A stretch of 64,000 nt of DNA from Chryseobacterium sp. CH25. GTDB lineage: Bacteria > Bacteroidota > Bacteroidia > Flavobacteriales > Weeksellaceae. The stretch lies in the NCBI RefSeq assembly GCF_004119455.1, contig NZ_NRQT01000014.1, positions 1 to 64,000 of the forward strand, in the 5' to 3' direction. Below the pieces are notes generated by a model. It ran no database searches. It worked only from the letters and a program-made list of their open reading frames with translations, and had not been told where the DNA came from. A program made the translations under genes and the position numbers. Below, piece by piece: positions 30,936-40,674 of the stretch; the first letter of the stretch is position 1; the number at the start of each line of letters is the position of its first letter.

Positions 30936-32111
30936 ATGGACAATCAGGAAAATCAACCTATAGATCCACTAGGATCAATTGAACCTCTTAGAACATTTGA
31001 GCCTACACCAATGGTACCGCCAACGCCGGCTCAACCTGTTCAGAATGCAGCACCGGCTGTGCTCGTAGACAGAGAAGGAAATGTAAATCTGACTCAGTTG
31101 CAGTCAGAAGAACGTCAGAAATATGAAGTTTTAGCAAATTCTATTGATGAGACTAACCCCGGATCTATCGTAAATTTTGGAGCAGAGCTTCAGAAAACAC
31201 TAACCAATCAGAGTGACAGCTTCTTAGGAAATGTAAGAAGATCAAACTCAGGAGAAGTAGGTGGGCTTATCAATGATCTTTTGGTAGAGTTGAATTATGT
31301 AGACGTAGAAGAGCTTAATACAAACAAAGTAAAAAGCTTTTTGAGCAAATTACCATTCATGAAGAAGGTAATCACTCAGGTAGAAAACCTGTTTACAAAA
31401 TATGATAAAATCATTAACAATATTGAGCAGATCTCATATAAAGTAAATGCTGGTATCATTACTTCTACAAAGGATAACGCAGTACTTCAGACTATTTTTG
31501 AAAGCAATGTAAACTCTATCAAACAAATTGAAGAGCTTGTGATTGCCGGAAATATCAGAATGGAAAGAGCTGCTGTAGAGTTAGCTCAAATGGAGACTGC
31601 CCCTCAGAATTTCCAGGATTATCAGATTGCAGATAAAAGAGATTTCATTGCAAGGTTAGACAGAAGAATGGCTGATCTTAAGGTGGTACGTGTTATTATG
31701 ATGCAGTCTCTTCCTCAGATCAGACTGGTTCAGAATAACAACGTTTCTATAGCAGAAAAAGCGCAGACAATTCTTACCACTACGCTTCCGTTATGGAAAA
31801 ACCAGCTTTCGCTTGCCGTTGCCATGTACAGACAGCAGCAGAGCATCGAGATCCAGCAGAAAGTATCTTCTACTACTGAAGAGATCTTGAGAAAGAATGC
31901 AGAACGTCTTGGACAGAACTCTGTGAATGTTGCAAGAGCCAATGAGCAGACTGTTGTATCTGTAGAAACATTGAGAGAAACAACTTCAATGTTGATTAAT
32001 ACATTAAATGAAGTGAAACAGATCCAGAAACAGGGAGCTGATAACAGAAGAAAACTGGATCAGGATCTTCAGACATTGGAGCACGAACTGAAAGCGAATG
32101 TCAGAGGTTAA
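30936..32111 (+). CDS. TelA/KlaA-family toxic-anion resistance protein
   Basis: A 391-residue soluble protein, with a proline-rich N-terminal tail (about 1-45) and then long helices typical of TelA: IVNFGAELQKTLTNQSDSFLGNVR, VNAGIITSTKDNAVLQ, LAQMETAPQNFQDYQIADKRDFIARLDRRMADLK. It starts three bases after terD. TelA proteins accompany TerD in resistance loci; the mechanism is unknown. Confidence 0.88.
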   Translation: MDNQENQPIDPLGSIEPLRTFEPTPMVPPTPAQPVQNAAPAVLVDREGNVNLTQLQSEERQKYEVLANSIDETNPGSIVNFGAELQKTLTNQSDSFLGNVRRSNSGEVGGLINDLLVELNYVDVEELNTNKVKSFLSKLPFMKKVITQVENLFTKYDKIINNIEQISYKVNAGIITSTKDNAVLQTIFESNVNSIKQIEELVIAGNIRMERAAVELAQMETAPQNFQDYQIADKRDFIARLDRRMADLKVVRVIMMQSLPQIRLVQNNNVSIAEKAQTILTTTLPLWKNQLSLAVAMYRQQQSIEIQQKVSSTTEEILRKNAERLGQNSVNVARANEQTVVSVETLRETTSMLINTLNEVKQIQKQGADNRRKLDQDLQTLEHELKANVRG

Positions 32112-32127
32112 TTTTTAGGGTACTACG

Positions 32128-33073
32128 GTGGGGGAAGATGCAGCAACCATATTATCACAGAGCAAAAGAAGGTTAACAAGACTTAAACTTCTGGCCAATT
32201 TTTTGAACATATTGATATAATATCCATTTACATCAAAACAGATATTATCCACAATATGTTCCAGGAAAATACGGCTCTGGATTACAATAAACTGGAGCTT
32301 TTTCACCTGCAGTATACGGACAGCCTCATAGAACTTCTGACGAAAATCAAAAGGCAGAAGGAAAATGATATGCTGGCGGTCCTTAATGAAATTGATATCA
32401 ACAAAAATATATTTCAGGTTTTGAAGAAAGACAGGCAGACAGTTTTCAGACTGACAGGAAAATGTACAGCGGTATATTTTCCCAACATCTGAAAGCTCTG
32501 TATAAAGACCTTACCGAAGATGTTTTTACTGCCAATTGGGATAATGTACTGTATTTTCATAAAAAGTATGCAAAGGAATTCTACAGGCTGGAAGCAGACG
32601 AATCTCTGCTGAAAGTTGAGTCTTTTCCGGCATATCAGTACAAAGACTATTCAATTGAAAGAAAACTGCTGGGAAGGCTGAATATACAGGGATTTAAAGT
32701 CCGTTTCGTCTGTGGCTATGCGATCAGGACTCATGAATATGAGCTTTTCAAGATCTTTCAGACTGATGATTATTTTATTTTCAGTGTAGATGATAAAAAG
32801 CTTTATCTTTTCGACAAGGAACTGGATAAACTTGATATTTCTGAAAATCAATCTAATCAAAGTACAATTATTGACCAATTGAAAAATAAGAACGAGCAGT
32901 TGGAGGATACAATGAATGAAAGAAAACGCAACTTGCCTCCTGAGGTAGAAGCGGTCCTGAAAGATTATATCAGAAATCTCGAAAATATAGACATAATGAG
33001 TAAAATATTTGCCTTTGATGAAGAAACAAATATTTTGCGGGCAATGCTTAATTTGAACCTGAATAATCAATAA
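32128..33073 (+). CDS. Hypothetical ter-locus protein interrupted by two homopolymer frameshifts
   Basis: Three consecutive partial frames (from GTG 32128, from about 32187 including ATG 32256, and from ATG 32462) join into one roughly 315-residue protein if one T is added to the T6 run 32199-32204 and one A to the A4 run 32459-32462. The repaired protein is helical, with FVCGYAIRTHEYELFKIF near the middle and a C-terminal coiled-coil stretch (about 245-290). I do not recognise the family. Two independent breaks of the same kind suggest sequencing error rather than decay. AGGG at 32117 may serve the GTG start. Confidence 0.6.
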
Positions 33074-33145
33074 AACGAAATTTGAAACAAGCGATGAGCT
33101 TAGATGCTTTTCGCAAAAAAGTAAATAACAACTAAACATAAAAAG

Positions 33146-33754
33146 ATGGCTATCAACTTACAAAAAGGTCAGAGAATCAACCTTAAAAAAGAAAACGGAG
33201 CTGAACTTTCCCAGGCTTGTGTAGGAATCAACTGGGGAGCAATTGAAAAAAAGGGACTTTTCGGAACTAAAAAAGAAGCAGTAGACTTAGACGGAAGCTG
33301 TATTTTATACGATTCAAATAAAAATGTTACTGAAGTAGTTTATTTTGGAAATCTGAAATCTAAAAACGGTTCTGTAAGACACAGTGGAGATGATCTTACA
33401 GGTGACGTAAATGGAGATGATGGATTAGACAACGAGGTAATCACTGTAGATTTCAGTAACCTTGAGCCTAACGTAGATCACGTGGCGATGGTATTGAACA
33501 GCTACAGAGGTCAGGACTTCGGAACTATTCCTTTTGCTTCTATCCGCATTTATGAAGGAACTCCAACCAATGTAAAAGAGGTTTTTGCTAAATATGATGT
33601 TGCAAATGATGCTTCTTTCAGAGGACATGTTGCAATGGTAATGGGAGTTTTTTACAGAAGAAACGGAGAATGGAAATTCAACGCTATTGGAGATCCAACA
33701 GCAGATAAAAAGCTGGAACAGACGATCCAAACTGTACAGATGAATTATTTATAA
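33146..33754 (+). CDS. TerD-family protein, second copy
   Basis: A 202-residue TerD-domain protein with INLQKGQRINLKKENG, ACVGINWGAIEKKGLFGTKKEAVDLDGSC, HSGDDLTGDVNGDDGLDNE (calcium site) and YRRNGEWKFNAIGD. The insert around GLFGTKKEA makes it TerZ/TerE-like relative to the copy at 30376. Same strand and spacing as the rest of the ter unit. Confidence 0.9.
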   Translation: MAINLQKGQRINLKKENGAELSQACVGINWGAIEKKGLFGTKKEAVDLDGSCILYDSNKNVTEVVYFGNLKSKNGSVRHSGDDLTGDVNGDDGLDNEVITVDFSNLEPNVDHVAMVLNSYRGQDFGTIPFASIRIYEGTPTNVKEVFAKYDVANDASFRGHVAMVMGVFYRRNGEWKFNAIGDPTADKKLEQTIQTVQMNYL

Positions 33755-33840
33755 TCATTTATACATCAAAATGTAAATAAAATAGCAATATTTGTACTTT
33801 GTTACATCTATTGCTTTTATCATATAATAACATAACTCAA

Positions 33841-34884
33841 GTGGAACATCAAAGTATTTTAGATCTGCACCCTGGCTTGGTGTGGGGATTTGCGGTAACA
33901 GTCGTTATCATGTTACTCCTGGATTTAGGAGTTTTCAACAAAAAAAGTCATGAAGTTTCTTCCAAAGAAGCTACGATCTGGTCTATTGTATGGATCTCAC
34001 TGTCTATGATCTTTTCAGGAGTCGTGTATTGGGTTTTCAATACAGACGGAACGCCTGAAAGCCATGCATTGGCAGTAGAGAAATTTACCCAGTATCAGGC
34101 AGCTTATTGGATTGAAAAAGCTCTCTCTGTAGATAACTTATTCGTATTTATCCTGGTTTTCGGATTCTTTAAGGTTCCGAAATTCCTTCACCATAAAGTT
34201 CTTTTCTGGGGGATTATCGGAGCATTAATCTTCAGAGCGATATTTATTTTTGCAGGAGTTGGGCTAATTAACCTTACTTATCTTCCTGAAATGAATATTT
34301 TCGGGGAAGCTGTAAAGATCAATGTTGTAATGACCTTATTCGGGCTATTCCTTGTATATGCAGGAATTAAGTCATGGGGAGACGGTGATGATGATGATGA
34401 CGAAGATTACAGTAATACAGCAGGGGCAAGACTAATCAAAAGCTTCTGGAAAGTTTCTGATAACTATGATGGTGATAAATTCTTCACCATTCAGAACGGA
34501 ATCAAAATGGCTACACCATTATTGGTAGTAGTGGGTGTTATTGAATTTACAGACGTTCTTTTCGCCGTAGATTCCATCCCGGCGATCTTTGCGATTTCAA
34601 ATGACCCGTTCATTCTGTATACATCTAATATTTTTGCAATTCTAGGACTTAGATCATTATATTTCCTATTGGCAAACTTTATCCATATGTTCAGCAAACT
34701 TCCTTATGGATTGGCGATTATCCTGTCATTCATCGGAGTTAAAATGCTTATTGCACCATGGATTCATATTCCTTCTCCGGTTTCATTAGGAATTGTAGGT
34801 GGAGTATTGGTAATCTCAGTTCTTTTATCCGTTATCTTCCCTGAAAAAGAAGAAGAGAAGAAAGAAGAATTAGAAGAAAAATAA
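33841..34884 (+). CDS. terC: TerC-family membrane protein
   Basis: A protein of 347 residues with about eight transmembrane segments and the acidic TerC residues in KALSVDNLFVF and GVIEFTDVLFAVDSIPA. The central cytosolic loop is unusually acidic (GDGDDDDDEDY). It is likely a metal-ion exporter or metalation partner acting with TerD. GTG 33841 is preferred: the upstream TTG 33799 lies inside a TACTTTG promoter-like element and adds a non-homologous extension. Confidence 0.9.
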   Translation: MEHQSILDLHPGLVWGFAVTVVIMLLLDLGVFNKKSHEVSSKEATIWSIVWISLSMIFSGVVYWVFNTDGTPESHALAVEKFTQYQAAYWIEKALSVDNLFVFILVFGFFKVPKFLHHKVLFWGIIGALIFRAIFIFAGVGLINLTYLPEMNIFGEAVKINVVMTLFGLFLVYAGIKSWGDGDDDDDEDYSNTAGARLIKSFWKVSDNYDGDKFFTIQNGIKMATPLLVVVGVIEFTDVLFAVDSIPAIFAISNDPFILYTSNIFAILGLRSLYFLLANFIHMFSKLPYGLAIILSFIGVKMLIAPWIHIPSPVSLGIVGGVLVISVLLSVIFPEKEEEKKEELEEK

Positions 34885-34906
34885 CCTATTAAAAATATAG
34901 AAGAAG

Positions 34907-34936
34907 CCTCTGGAATTTTATTCCGGAGGTTTTTTG
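34907..34936 (+). terminator. Intrinsic terminator after terC
   Basis: Stem CCTCTGGAA/TTCCGGAGG with loop TTTTA, then TTTTTTG. It closes the ter locus. Confidence 0.9.
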
Positions 34937-35116
34937 TTATAAGGTAGAACATAGAATACTGTTCTCAATAATATTTTCTCAGTATTATAACTTAACGGTA
35001 TTAAATTTTATCGGAGATAAAATCTTTGCGCCTTAAAGACACTGCATTTATAAAAAAATTGCGCCTTTGCGTTTTCCAACATTCTTTTGTCAAAATTTAT
35101 TTTCAAATTAAAATAG

Positions 35117-35153
35117 ACAGACTTGTCTGTATGTTGTTTTTTTCATACATTTG
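35117..35153 (+). promoter_or_regulatory. TetR-gene promoter with overlapping operator
   Basis: The inverted repeat ACAGAC-TT-GTCTGT (35117-35130) overlaps the TTG -33 (35123-35125), which is 20 nt from a perfect TACATTTG -7 (35146-35153). The layout predicts autorepression by the TetR protein that follows. Confidence 0.85.
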
Positions 35154-35170
35154 TTTCAGAGAAAAATAAT

Positions 35171-35698
35171 ATGAAGTCACCAAGAGAAAGAATTGTAGAA
35201 ACAACGTTTGATCTGTTTGCAAAACAAGGTTATAATTCTACAGGAATCAACCAGATCATTTCTGATGCAGGAGTGGCCAAAGCAAGCTTTTATCTTCATT
35301 TTAAATCCAAAGAAGACTTATGTGTGGAATTTCTAAAGGTAAGACATGATTATTGGTTCAATGAGCTTCACACTTTTACTGCACAATCAGAAGATCTGCA
35401 TTCAAAAATCATCAGTGCTTTTGATTTTCTGATGTATATGAATGAAAAAGAGAATTTCCGTGGTTGTAGTTTTCTGAATATTTTATCAGAAATCCCAATG
35501 GAGAATGTTAAAATTCTGAATGTAATCCAATCACATAAAACCGATCTTAGAAATTACTTTCTGGAATTACTGAAAGATGATGCGCTTTCCGATCATATTT
35601 ATATGCTTTTTGAAAGCTGCATTATTGAAAGCCAGCTTTTTAAATCGAATGAACTGATAGAGAAATCCAAAAAAATAGTCACCAATTTAATATCGTAA
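35171..35698 (+). CDS. TetR-family regulator
   Basis: A 175-residue repressor. The N-terminal HTH is FAKQGYNSTGINQIISDAGVAKASFYLHFKSKEDL and the C-terminal ligand domain includes NFRGCSFLNILSEIP, typical of TetR proteins responding to electrophiles or quats. ATG 35171 follows the promoter; the longer frame from 35123 would start inside it. Its likely target includes its own promoter and the adjacent SnoaL-like gene. Confidence 0.9.
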   Translation: MKSPRERIVETTFDLFAKQGYNSTGINQIISDAGVAKASFYLHFKSKEDLCVEFLKVRHDYWFNELHTFTAQSEDLHSKIISAFDFLMYMNEKENFRGCSFLNILSEIPMENVKILNVIQSHKTDLRNYFLELLKDDALSDHIYMLFESCIIESQLFKSNELIEKSKKIVTNLIS

Positions 35699-35701
35699 AA
35701 A

Positions 35702-36112
35702 ATGGAACAGAAACATCCGCTACCACCTTTCACTCTTGAAACGGCAAAGCAAAAAATTCAGATGGCAGAAGATGCATGGAACAGCCAGGATCCTAAGAAA
35801 ATTTCCAAAGCTTATACCATAGACAGCGAATGGAGAAACAGAGATACATTTGTAAATGGGAGAGAAGAGATTGTTGTATTTCTTCAGAAAAAATGGGAAA
35901 AAGAACTCAATTATAAACTTAAGAAAGAATATTGGGCACACACTGAAAACCGTATTGCTGTTCGTTTTGAATATGAATATCAGACGAAAGAAGGAAGCTG
36001 GTTCAGAGCCTATGGAAATGAGAACTGGGAGTTTGATGAAAACGGATTAATGGCTAAAAGATATGCAAGTATTAATGATTTGGCTATCAGAGTGGAAGAT
36101 CGTAAGTTTTGA
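35702..36112 (+). CDS. DUF1348/SnoaL-like (NTF2-fold) protein
   Basis: A 136-residue NTF2-like fold with DAWNSQDPKKISKAYTIDSEWRNRDTF and AVRFEYEYQTKEGSWFRAYGNENWEF, the DUF1348 hallmark. The pocket could bind a small hydrophobic ligand; no catalytic role is known. It begins three bases after the TetR gene, so the two are cotranscribed and the ligand may be shared. Confidence 0.88.
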   Translation: MEQKHPLPPFTLETAKQKIQMAEDAWNSQDPKKISKAYTIDSEWRNRDTFVNGREEIVVFLQKKWEKELNYKLKKEYWAHTENRIAVRFEYEYQTKEGSWFRAYGNENWEFDENGLMAKRYASINDLAIRVEDRKF

Positions 36113-36265
36113 ATTAAAAGGCTGTTGTAATGACAGTCTTATTTATGTGCTAAATTCATTTTCTTGTTTTATATTTGTTCAAAATTATTCAATGATATAA
36201 ATTAATAACCCTTCTGAATATTCTTTTCACTAGAAGGAGGACTTGGATATAAAACTTAAATACAA

Positions 36266-37657
36266 ATGAGAAAAAATCGATCAATCGAAAAAGTATTCTT
36301 ACTTTTTTTACTTACGCCTTTTCTGGCTTTTTCCCAATGTTGGAAAGAAATCTCTACAGGAAGATCGAATTCTGTTGGTTTAAAAAATGACGGAAGTCTT
36401 TGGACCTGGGGAAATAATTGGTATGGACAATTGGGTGATGGAACCAATGTGTATAAAACAAGCCCGGTTCAGATAGGGAATACTAACTGGAAAAGTATCA
36501 TATCAACTCCTGCAGAAGATTATGTTATGGCTATAAAATCTGATAATTCACTCTGGGGATGGGGAAGTAATTTTATGGGAATACTCGTGAGTACTACTAA
36601 TGAAAATATAACCAGCCCTACAGAAATTGGAAACGCTGCAAATTTAAAGAGTGTCGCTCCAGGAGTGCATATTTTAACTATACGAACAGATGGAACGCTT
36701 TGGGCTAAGGGAAATAATACTTTTGGGCAATTAGGAGACGGAACAATAACAGACCAGAACTATAATTACATTCAAATAGGAACGGATACTAATTGGAAAG
36801 CTGTTGCAGTCGGAGTATTTCACAGTATTGCACTTAAAACTGATGGAACACTTTGGGCCTGGGGTTTTAATGCAACAGGACAACTGGGAGATGGTACTAC
36901 AATTTGGAAAAAAATTCCCATTCAGATAGGAACAGATACTAACTGGAAAAGCATATCAGTTGGAGCTAATCACACTCTTGCATTAAAAACAGACGGTACA
37001 ATTTGGGCCTGGGGGTATAATTCTTCTGGAAAGTTAGGTGACGGTACAAGTATAGATAAACTTGTTCCTACCCAAATAGGTACTGCTTCTGATTGGACAA
37101 GTGTTTTCGCTGCAGTCAATCATTCATTAGCTATTAAAAATAATGGAACACTTTGGGCTTGGGGAGATAATATGACAGCCCAATTAGGTGATGGTACATA
37201 TCTTACTAAAATGACTCCTATACAAATAGGTACAGACAGTAATTGGAAAAGTGTAGTTGGGGGGTATAATCATACACTTGCTTTAAAAACAGATGGTTCA
37301 CTTTGGTCTTGGGGAGATAATACCAGCGGCCAGCTTGGAAATGGTACTAATGCTGAAAGAATAATACCTACAGCCATTTCATGCCCTACGACCATGACAT
37401 TGCAAGTAGGAGAAAACAATAGAAAAAATGAAGGAATAATATTGTATCCAAATCCTACAAAGACTTCATTTATAATTAAAAATCTATCAGGGATTAAAAC
37501 AGTGGAAATCTATAACGAAGAAGGAAGGTTAGTCGGTTCCTATGCAGACAGTAATAGTATTAATGTACAATCCTTACCAGAAGGATTATACTGGGTTAAG
37601 GTAGAAGATGCCAAAGGCATTATAATCATTAGAAAATTAATTAAAACTGAAAAATAA
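36266..37657 (+). CDS. Secreted RCC1-repeat protein with type IX sorting domain
   Basis: A 463-residue exported protein. Signal peptide residues 1-23 (VFLLFLLTPFLAFSQC), then about seven RCC1 beta-propeller repeats with the core LWAWGxNxxGQLGDGT and IQIGTDTNWKS, and from residue 395 a T9SS type A domain (LYPNPTKTSFIIKNL ... GLYWVKVE). It should be surface-attached or secreted through the type IX system. Partner unknown. Confidence 0.92.
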   Translation: MRKNRSIEKVFLLFLLTPFLAFSQCWKEISTGRSNSVGLKNDGSLWTWGNNWYGQLGDGTNVYKTSPVQIGNTNWKSIISTPAEDYVMAIKSDNSLWGWGSNFMGILVSTTNENITSPTEIGNAANLKSVAPGVHILTIRTDGTLWAKGNNTFGQLGDGTITDQNYNYIQIGTDTNWKAVAVGVFHSIALKTDGTLWAWGFNATGQLGDGTTIWKKIPIQIGTDTNWKSISVGANHTLALKTDGTIWAWGYNSSGKLGDGTSIDKLVPTQIGTASDWTSVFAAVNHSLAIKNNGTLWAWGDNMTAQLGDGTYLTKMTPIQIGTDSNWKSVVGGYNHTLALKTDGSLWSWGDNTSGQLGNGTNAERIIPTAISCPTTMTLQVGENNRKNEGIILYPNPTKTSFIIKNLSGIKTVEIYNEEGRLVGSYADSNSINVQSLPEGLYWVKVEDAKGIIIIRKLIKTEK

Positions 37658-37677
37658 TAATTTATAAATAGTAGAAA

Positions 37678-37708
37678 AGGAACAGTCTAAACACTGTTCC
37701 TTTTTTTA
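37678..37708. terminator. Intrinsic terminator after the RCC1 gene
   Basis: Stem AGGAACAGT/ACTGTTCCT with a 6-nt loop and TTTTTTT on the plus strand. Confidence 0.9.
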
Positions 37709-37771
37709 TTGGCTGAGGTGAAATTGTTCAAGCTATATTTAAGAAGTTATCATTTATTATTCCGTATTATT

Positions 37772-38779
37772 CTATCCATTCTTTCCATGCAAAAGGGTAT
37801 TGATTTTCCTTCTCGTCTGTACAGAAACTTTATAAGCACCATCCCGTAATTTTTGGATTTTTCCAACAGGCTGAAAGATAACTTTACTTTCAAAAGGATT
37901 AAAGGAAAGCAACTCATTGTTGCAATCACGCGGATCAAGCAAAGAATTCTTCTCTATTTTAATCTCACCAATTTTAATATAAGGCGAGTTTTTCCACTCT
38001 ACATTCAGTTTATTGATGGGCTGATCCTTCAAATTATAGCAAAGCTGAATCAGAACATCAGCCGTAAAATCATTCTTCTGAAGATAATTCTTTAAAGCTT
38101 TTTTAATATTCTGCTTCTTATCCATGTTCTTATTAACGGATTTTGGGCTCAGTTTTATCTTCATCATATAATCCCCTAACCGGTAAGCCCCTACAGAATG
38201 ATAATCAAATGATAGAATAAAGTCATTTCTTTTACGGAATAATTTTAAAGCGTTCCTGATAAATGAACCTGTAAAAACAGATGGAATTATTTTGATTATC
38301 TGAGTAGTTAAGGATAATAAACTGCTCCATTTTTTAATATATGAAAGATTGATGGCCGTAAACAGCTTTAAAAAGGTGGAAACTGAATTAACCGGAAAGA
38401 GAGGGAAATTTACCAATGGGTAATTGGAAAGCAGGTGATTATTTTCATCTCTTATCTGTACAGCAAATCCATATGCAGGAATATCCCTTCTTGAATTTGT
38501 AATTTTAAACTGAGCATTGGATAGTCTTATGAACAGATCAAATTTTTCTTTATCAAAGAAAGGCTTCAGGAATTCCGGAAGATTAGGATCTACCCAAAAC
38601 ATTCCCTTGGCAACGGCATAAGTCTTGGCATGGGCATTCCTGGTAGCATAATTAACGTCACTAATGGAAGAGGATTGCTCAACAAAGTCGGCGATCGCTT
38701 TTTTATTGATTTCCAGAAGTTTTTTTTCCTCTTCATTAAGTTCATCAAACTTCTTGTTATATAATATCGGATTTGGCAT
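37772..38779 (-). CDS. Catalase-like heme protein
   Basis: A 335-residue protein of the catalase-related family. ATRNAHAKTYAVAKGMFWV holds the likely distal histidine, RDIPAYGFAVQIRD corresponds to the catalase beta-barrel, and FNPFESKVIFQPVGKIQKLRDGAYKVSVQTRR is the C-terminal segment. At this length it lacks the flavodoxin and wrapping domains of true catalases, and the proximal heme tyrosine motif is not evident, so activity may be peroxidase-like or lipid-related. No signal peptide. Confidence 0.7.
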   Translation of the reverse strand: MPNPILYNKKFDELNEEEKKLLEINKKAIADFVEQSSSISDVNYATRNAHAKTYAVAKGMFWVDPNLPEFLKPFFDKEKFDLFIRLSNAQFKITNSRRDIPAYGFAVQIRDENNHLLSNYPLVNFPLFPVNSVSTFLKLFTAINLSYIKKWSSLLSLTTQIIKIIPSVFTGSFIRNALKLFRKRNDFILSFDYHSVGAYRLGDYMMKIKLSPKSVNKNMDKKQNIKKALKNYLQKNDFTADVLIQLCYNLKDQPINKLNVEWKNSPYIKIGEIKIEKNSLLDPRDCNNELLSFNPFESKVIFQPVGKIQKLRDGAYKVSVQTRRKINTLLHGKNG

Positions 38780-39084
38780 TTAGTTTTTAAATCCAATTAT
38801 AACGCCAAGTTTCGGAATCTGTGTTAAGGGATTATTACAATTATTTGAATTTTAAGTAATCCGAATATTGGGAATTTGAAAAAGAATGTTTGTAAAAGTA
38901 TCTGTTTTATATATTGTTTGCTTAAAGTGTTGGTAATTAATGATTAATATTGATTTATAAGTGTGTTATTCAAAAAGGTTTTAGAGCTGAAAAGGTGAGC
39001 ATTGAAGAAATCAAAATGCCTCTTTCTATTTTCGGCTTCCATCTTCCAACTCTAAAAAGCCTTATCTTTGTAAAAAATTATAAT

Positions 39085-39519
39085 ATGGGAGTAGCAGATT
39101 TGTTATTTAAACGTAAAAAAGAATTAGCCGAAAAGAACCTTAAGGACGGTAAAGAATATATGGAAGAGTATGGTAAGAGAGAAAGTGTTGTTCAATTACC
39201 AAGCGGCTTACAATATGAAATTATTACGGAAGGTGATGGAGCAAAACCAGGTCCTAAATCTACTGTAAAATGTCACTATCACGGAACTACTATTTCCGGT
39301 AAGGTTTTCGATAGCTCTGTAAAAAGAGGAACTCCGGCATCTTTTCCACTGAACAGAGTGATTTCAGGATGGACAGAAGCTCTTCAGCTAATGCCTGTTG
39401 GAAGCAAGTGGAGACTGATTATTCCACCACATTTAGCATACGGAGATCAGGAGATCAGTAAAGAAATCGGACCAAACAGTACTCTTGTTTTTGAAGTGGA
39501 ATTGTTAGGGATTAAATAA
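39085..39519 (+). CDS. FKBP-type peptidyl-prolyl isomerase
   Basis: A 144-residue FKBP. LPSGLQYEIITEGDGAKPGPKSTVKCHYHGT starts the domain, followed by FDSSVKRGTPASFPLNRVISGWTEALQLMPVGSKWRLIIPPHLAYGD and the terminal LVFEVELL. The N-terminal helix (KRKKELAEKNLKDGKEYMEEY) matches cytosolic FklB-like dimerising forms. ATG 39085 is chosen because TATCTTTG at 39063-39070 fits a -7 element; the longer frame from 38950 is unlikely. Confidence 0.9.
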   Translation: MGVADLLFKRKKELAEKNLKDGKEYMEEYGKRESVVQLPSGLQYEIITEGDGAKPGPKSTVKCHYHGTTISGKVFDSSVKRGTPASFPLNRVISGWTEALQLMPVGSKWRLIIPPHLAYGDQEISKEIGPNSTLVFEVELLGIK

Positions 39520-39540
39520 TTCGACTTAAAAATAGATTAA

Positions 39541-39573
39541 AAATTTACCTGATTTCAGGTAAATTTTTTTATT
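39541..39573 (+). terminator. Intrinsic terminator after the FKBP gene
   Basis: Stem AAATTTACCTGA/TCAGGTAAATTT with a 2-nt apex and a run of T. Confidence 0.9.
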
Positions 39574-39659
39574 TGTACTATATTCGTATGGATGAATTAT
39601 ATTGAAACTGATTGATGATTTCTGAAAATGATTCAGCTATTGCACAAAAATTGGTTTGA

Positions 39660-40610
39660 ATGAAAAAGATTTTTTACCTGTTAATCGTTTTAGGGCTGTT
39701 GACTTCTTGTGTTTCCAAGAAGAATCAGGTTATTCAGCAGAACATACTTACGCTGAAGGATAGCTATTGCAAAGCTCCCTTCAAGTACAACTATAGCAAT
39801 AAAGTTCCTTCTTACAATTCGGATTCCATTTTAGCCGCTAATAAAGAACTGAAAGAAATGTTTTCTGATCAGAGTATTCTTATTTTAAATGCGTTGGATA
39901 ATCTGGATGAGGTTCATGAGATTATGGATCTTAAAAAAGATTCTTCTCTGGCTTCTCAGGTTAAAGTTTTGCAGTTAAAGACAAAAATTAACAGCAAAAT
40001 TACAATTGCTCTCACTGAACTTGATGCGGTAGCCGCAGAGTTCGACTGTGAAGGAGAAAGGGTAGCACAGATTGGAAACTATGTGGATAACCTCAATTCT
40101 TCAAGAAATAATAAATTAATTCTGTATTCCATCATTGCAGGAGCAGCAGCTTCCATAGCCGGAGGAATTGTGAAAGATGAAGGCTGGAGTAATGCTATTG
40201 ATATCAGTGGAGGGGTTCTGGGAGCAGGCTTTGGGTTGGCAACGCTTAATCCGAAAGGAAAAAAGGTTGAATTTATTCATCAGAGAAACCTTTTAAGAGA
40301 TATCTGGAAAGGTAAATTGGAATCTCCGAACTTCCCGCCATTTATCTGGTATATGTATACCGAAAAGAAATTCTCTAATAGGGAAGAACGTTCCATTATC
40401 GGCAATATGAAAGAAAGGTGGCTGCATTACCAGTTTGATGATGATAAAACAGCCGCAGACCAATCTGTTATTTTCAGTGATGGCGGATATTACAGGGCAG
40501 ATGACCTTCACAACCGCGCAGCGATGCTCAACCAGATGCAGTCGGCAACACGAACCATTAATCAGAACATTAATTATCTACTGCTGGATCTGGATAAATT
40601 AATCCTTTAA
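39660..40610 (+). CDS. Hypothetical lipoprotein
   Basis: A 316-residue protein with lipoprotein signal FYLLIVLGLLTSC (Cys 17). A helical region follows to about residue 145, then a hydrophobic glycine/alanine-rich hairpin (SIIAGAAASIAGGIVKD..GVLGAGFGLATLNPKG, about 158-200), then a conserved-looking C terminus (KERWLHYQFDDDK). I do not recognise the family. The glycine-rich hairpin resembles a membrane-associating loop. It lies alone, upstream of the Rrf2 regulator. Confidence 0.75.
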   Translation: MKKIFYLLIVLGLLTSCVSKKNQVIQQNILTLKDSYCKAPFKYNYSNKVPSYNSDSILAANKELKEMFSDQSILILNALDNLDEVHEIMDLKKDSSLASQVKVLQLKTKINSKITIALTELDAVAAEFDCEGERVAQIGNYVDNLNSSRNNKLILYSIIAGAAASIAGGIVKDEGWSNAIDISGGVLGAGFGLATLNPKGKKVEFIHQRNLLRDIWKGKLESPNFPPFIWYMYTEKKFSNREERSIIGNMKERWLHYQFDDDKTAADQSVIFSDGGYYRADDLHNRAAMLNQMQSATRTINQNINYLLLDLDKLIL

Positions 40611-40620
40611 GAAAAATTAA

Positions 40621-40661
40621 TTGTAATAAATTTTGTTACAATTAAAATTTGTGTATCTTTG
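40621..40661 (+). promoter_or_regulatory. Rrf2-gene promoter and operator
   Basis: The 20-mer TTGTAATAAATTTTGTTACA (40621-40640), containing TTGTAA..TTACAA dyads, overlaps the -33 TTTTG (40631-40635). An 18-nt spacer then leads to TATCTTTG (40654-40661). Its exact reverse complement occurs upstream of the next gene at 41103-41122, so both are probably bound by the Rrf2 protein. Confidence 0.85.
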
Positions 40662-40674
40662 CAGTGTAATTAAA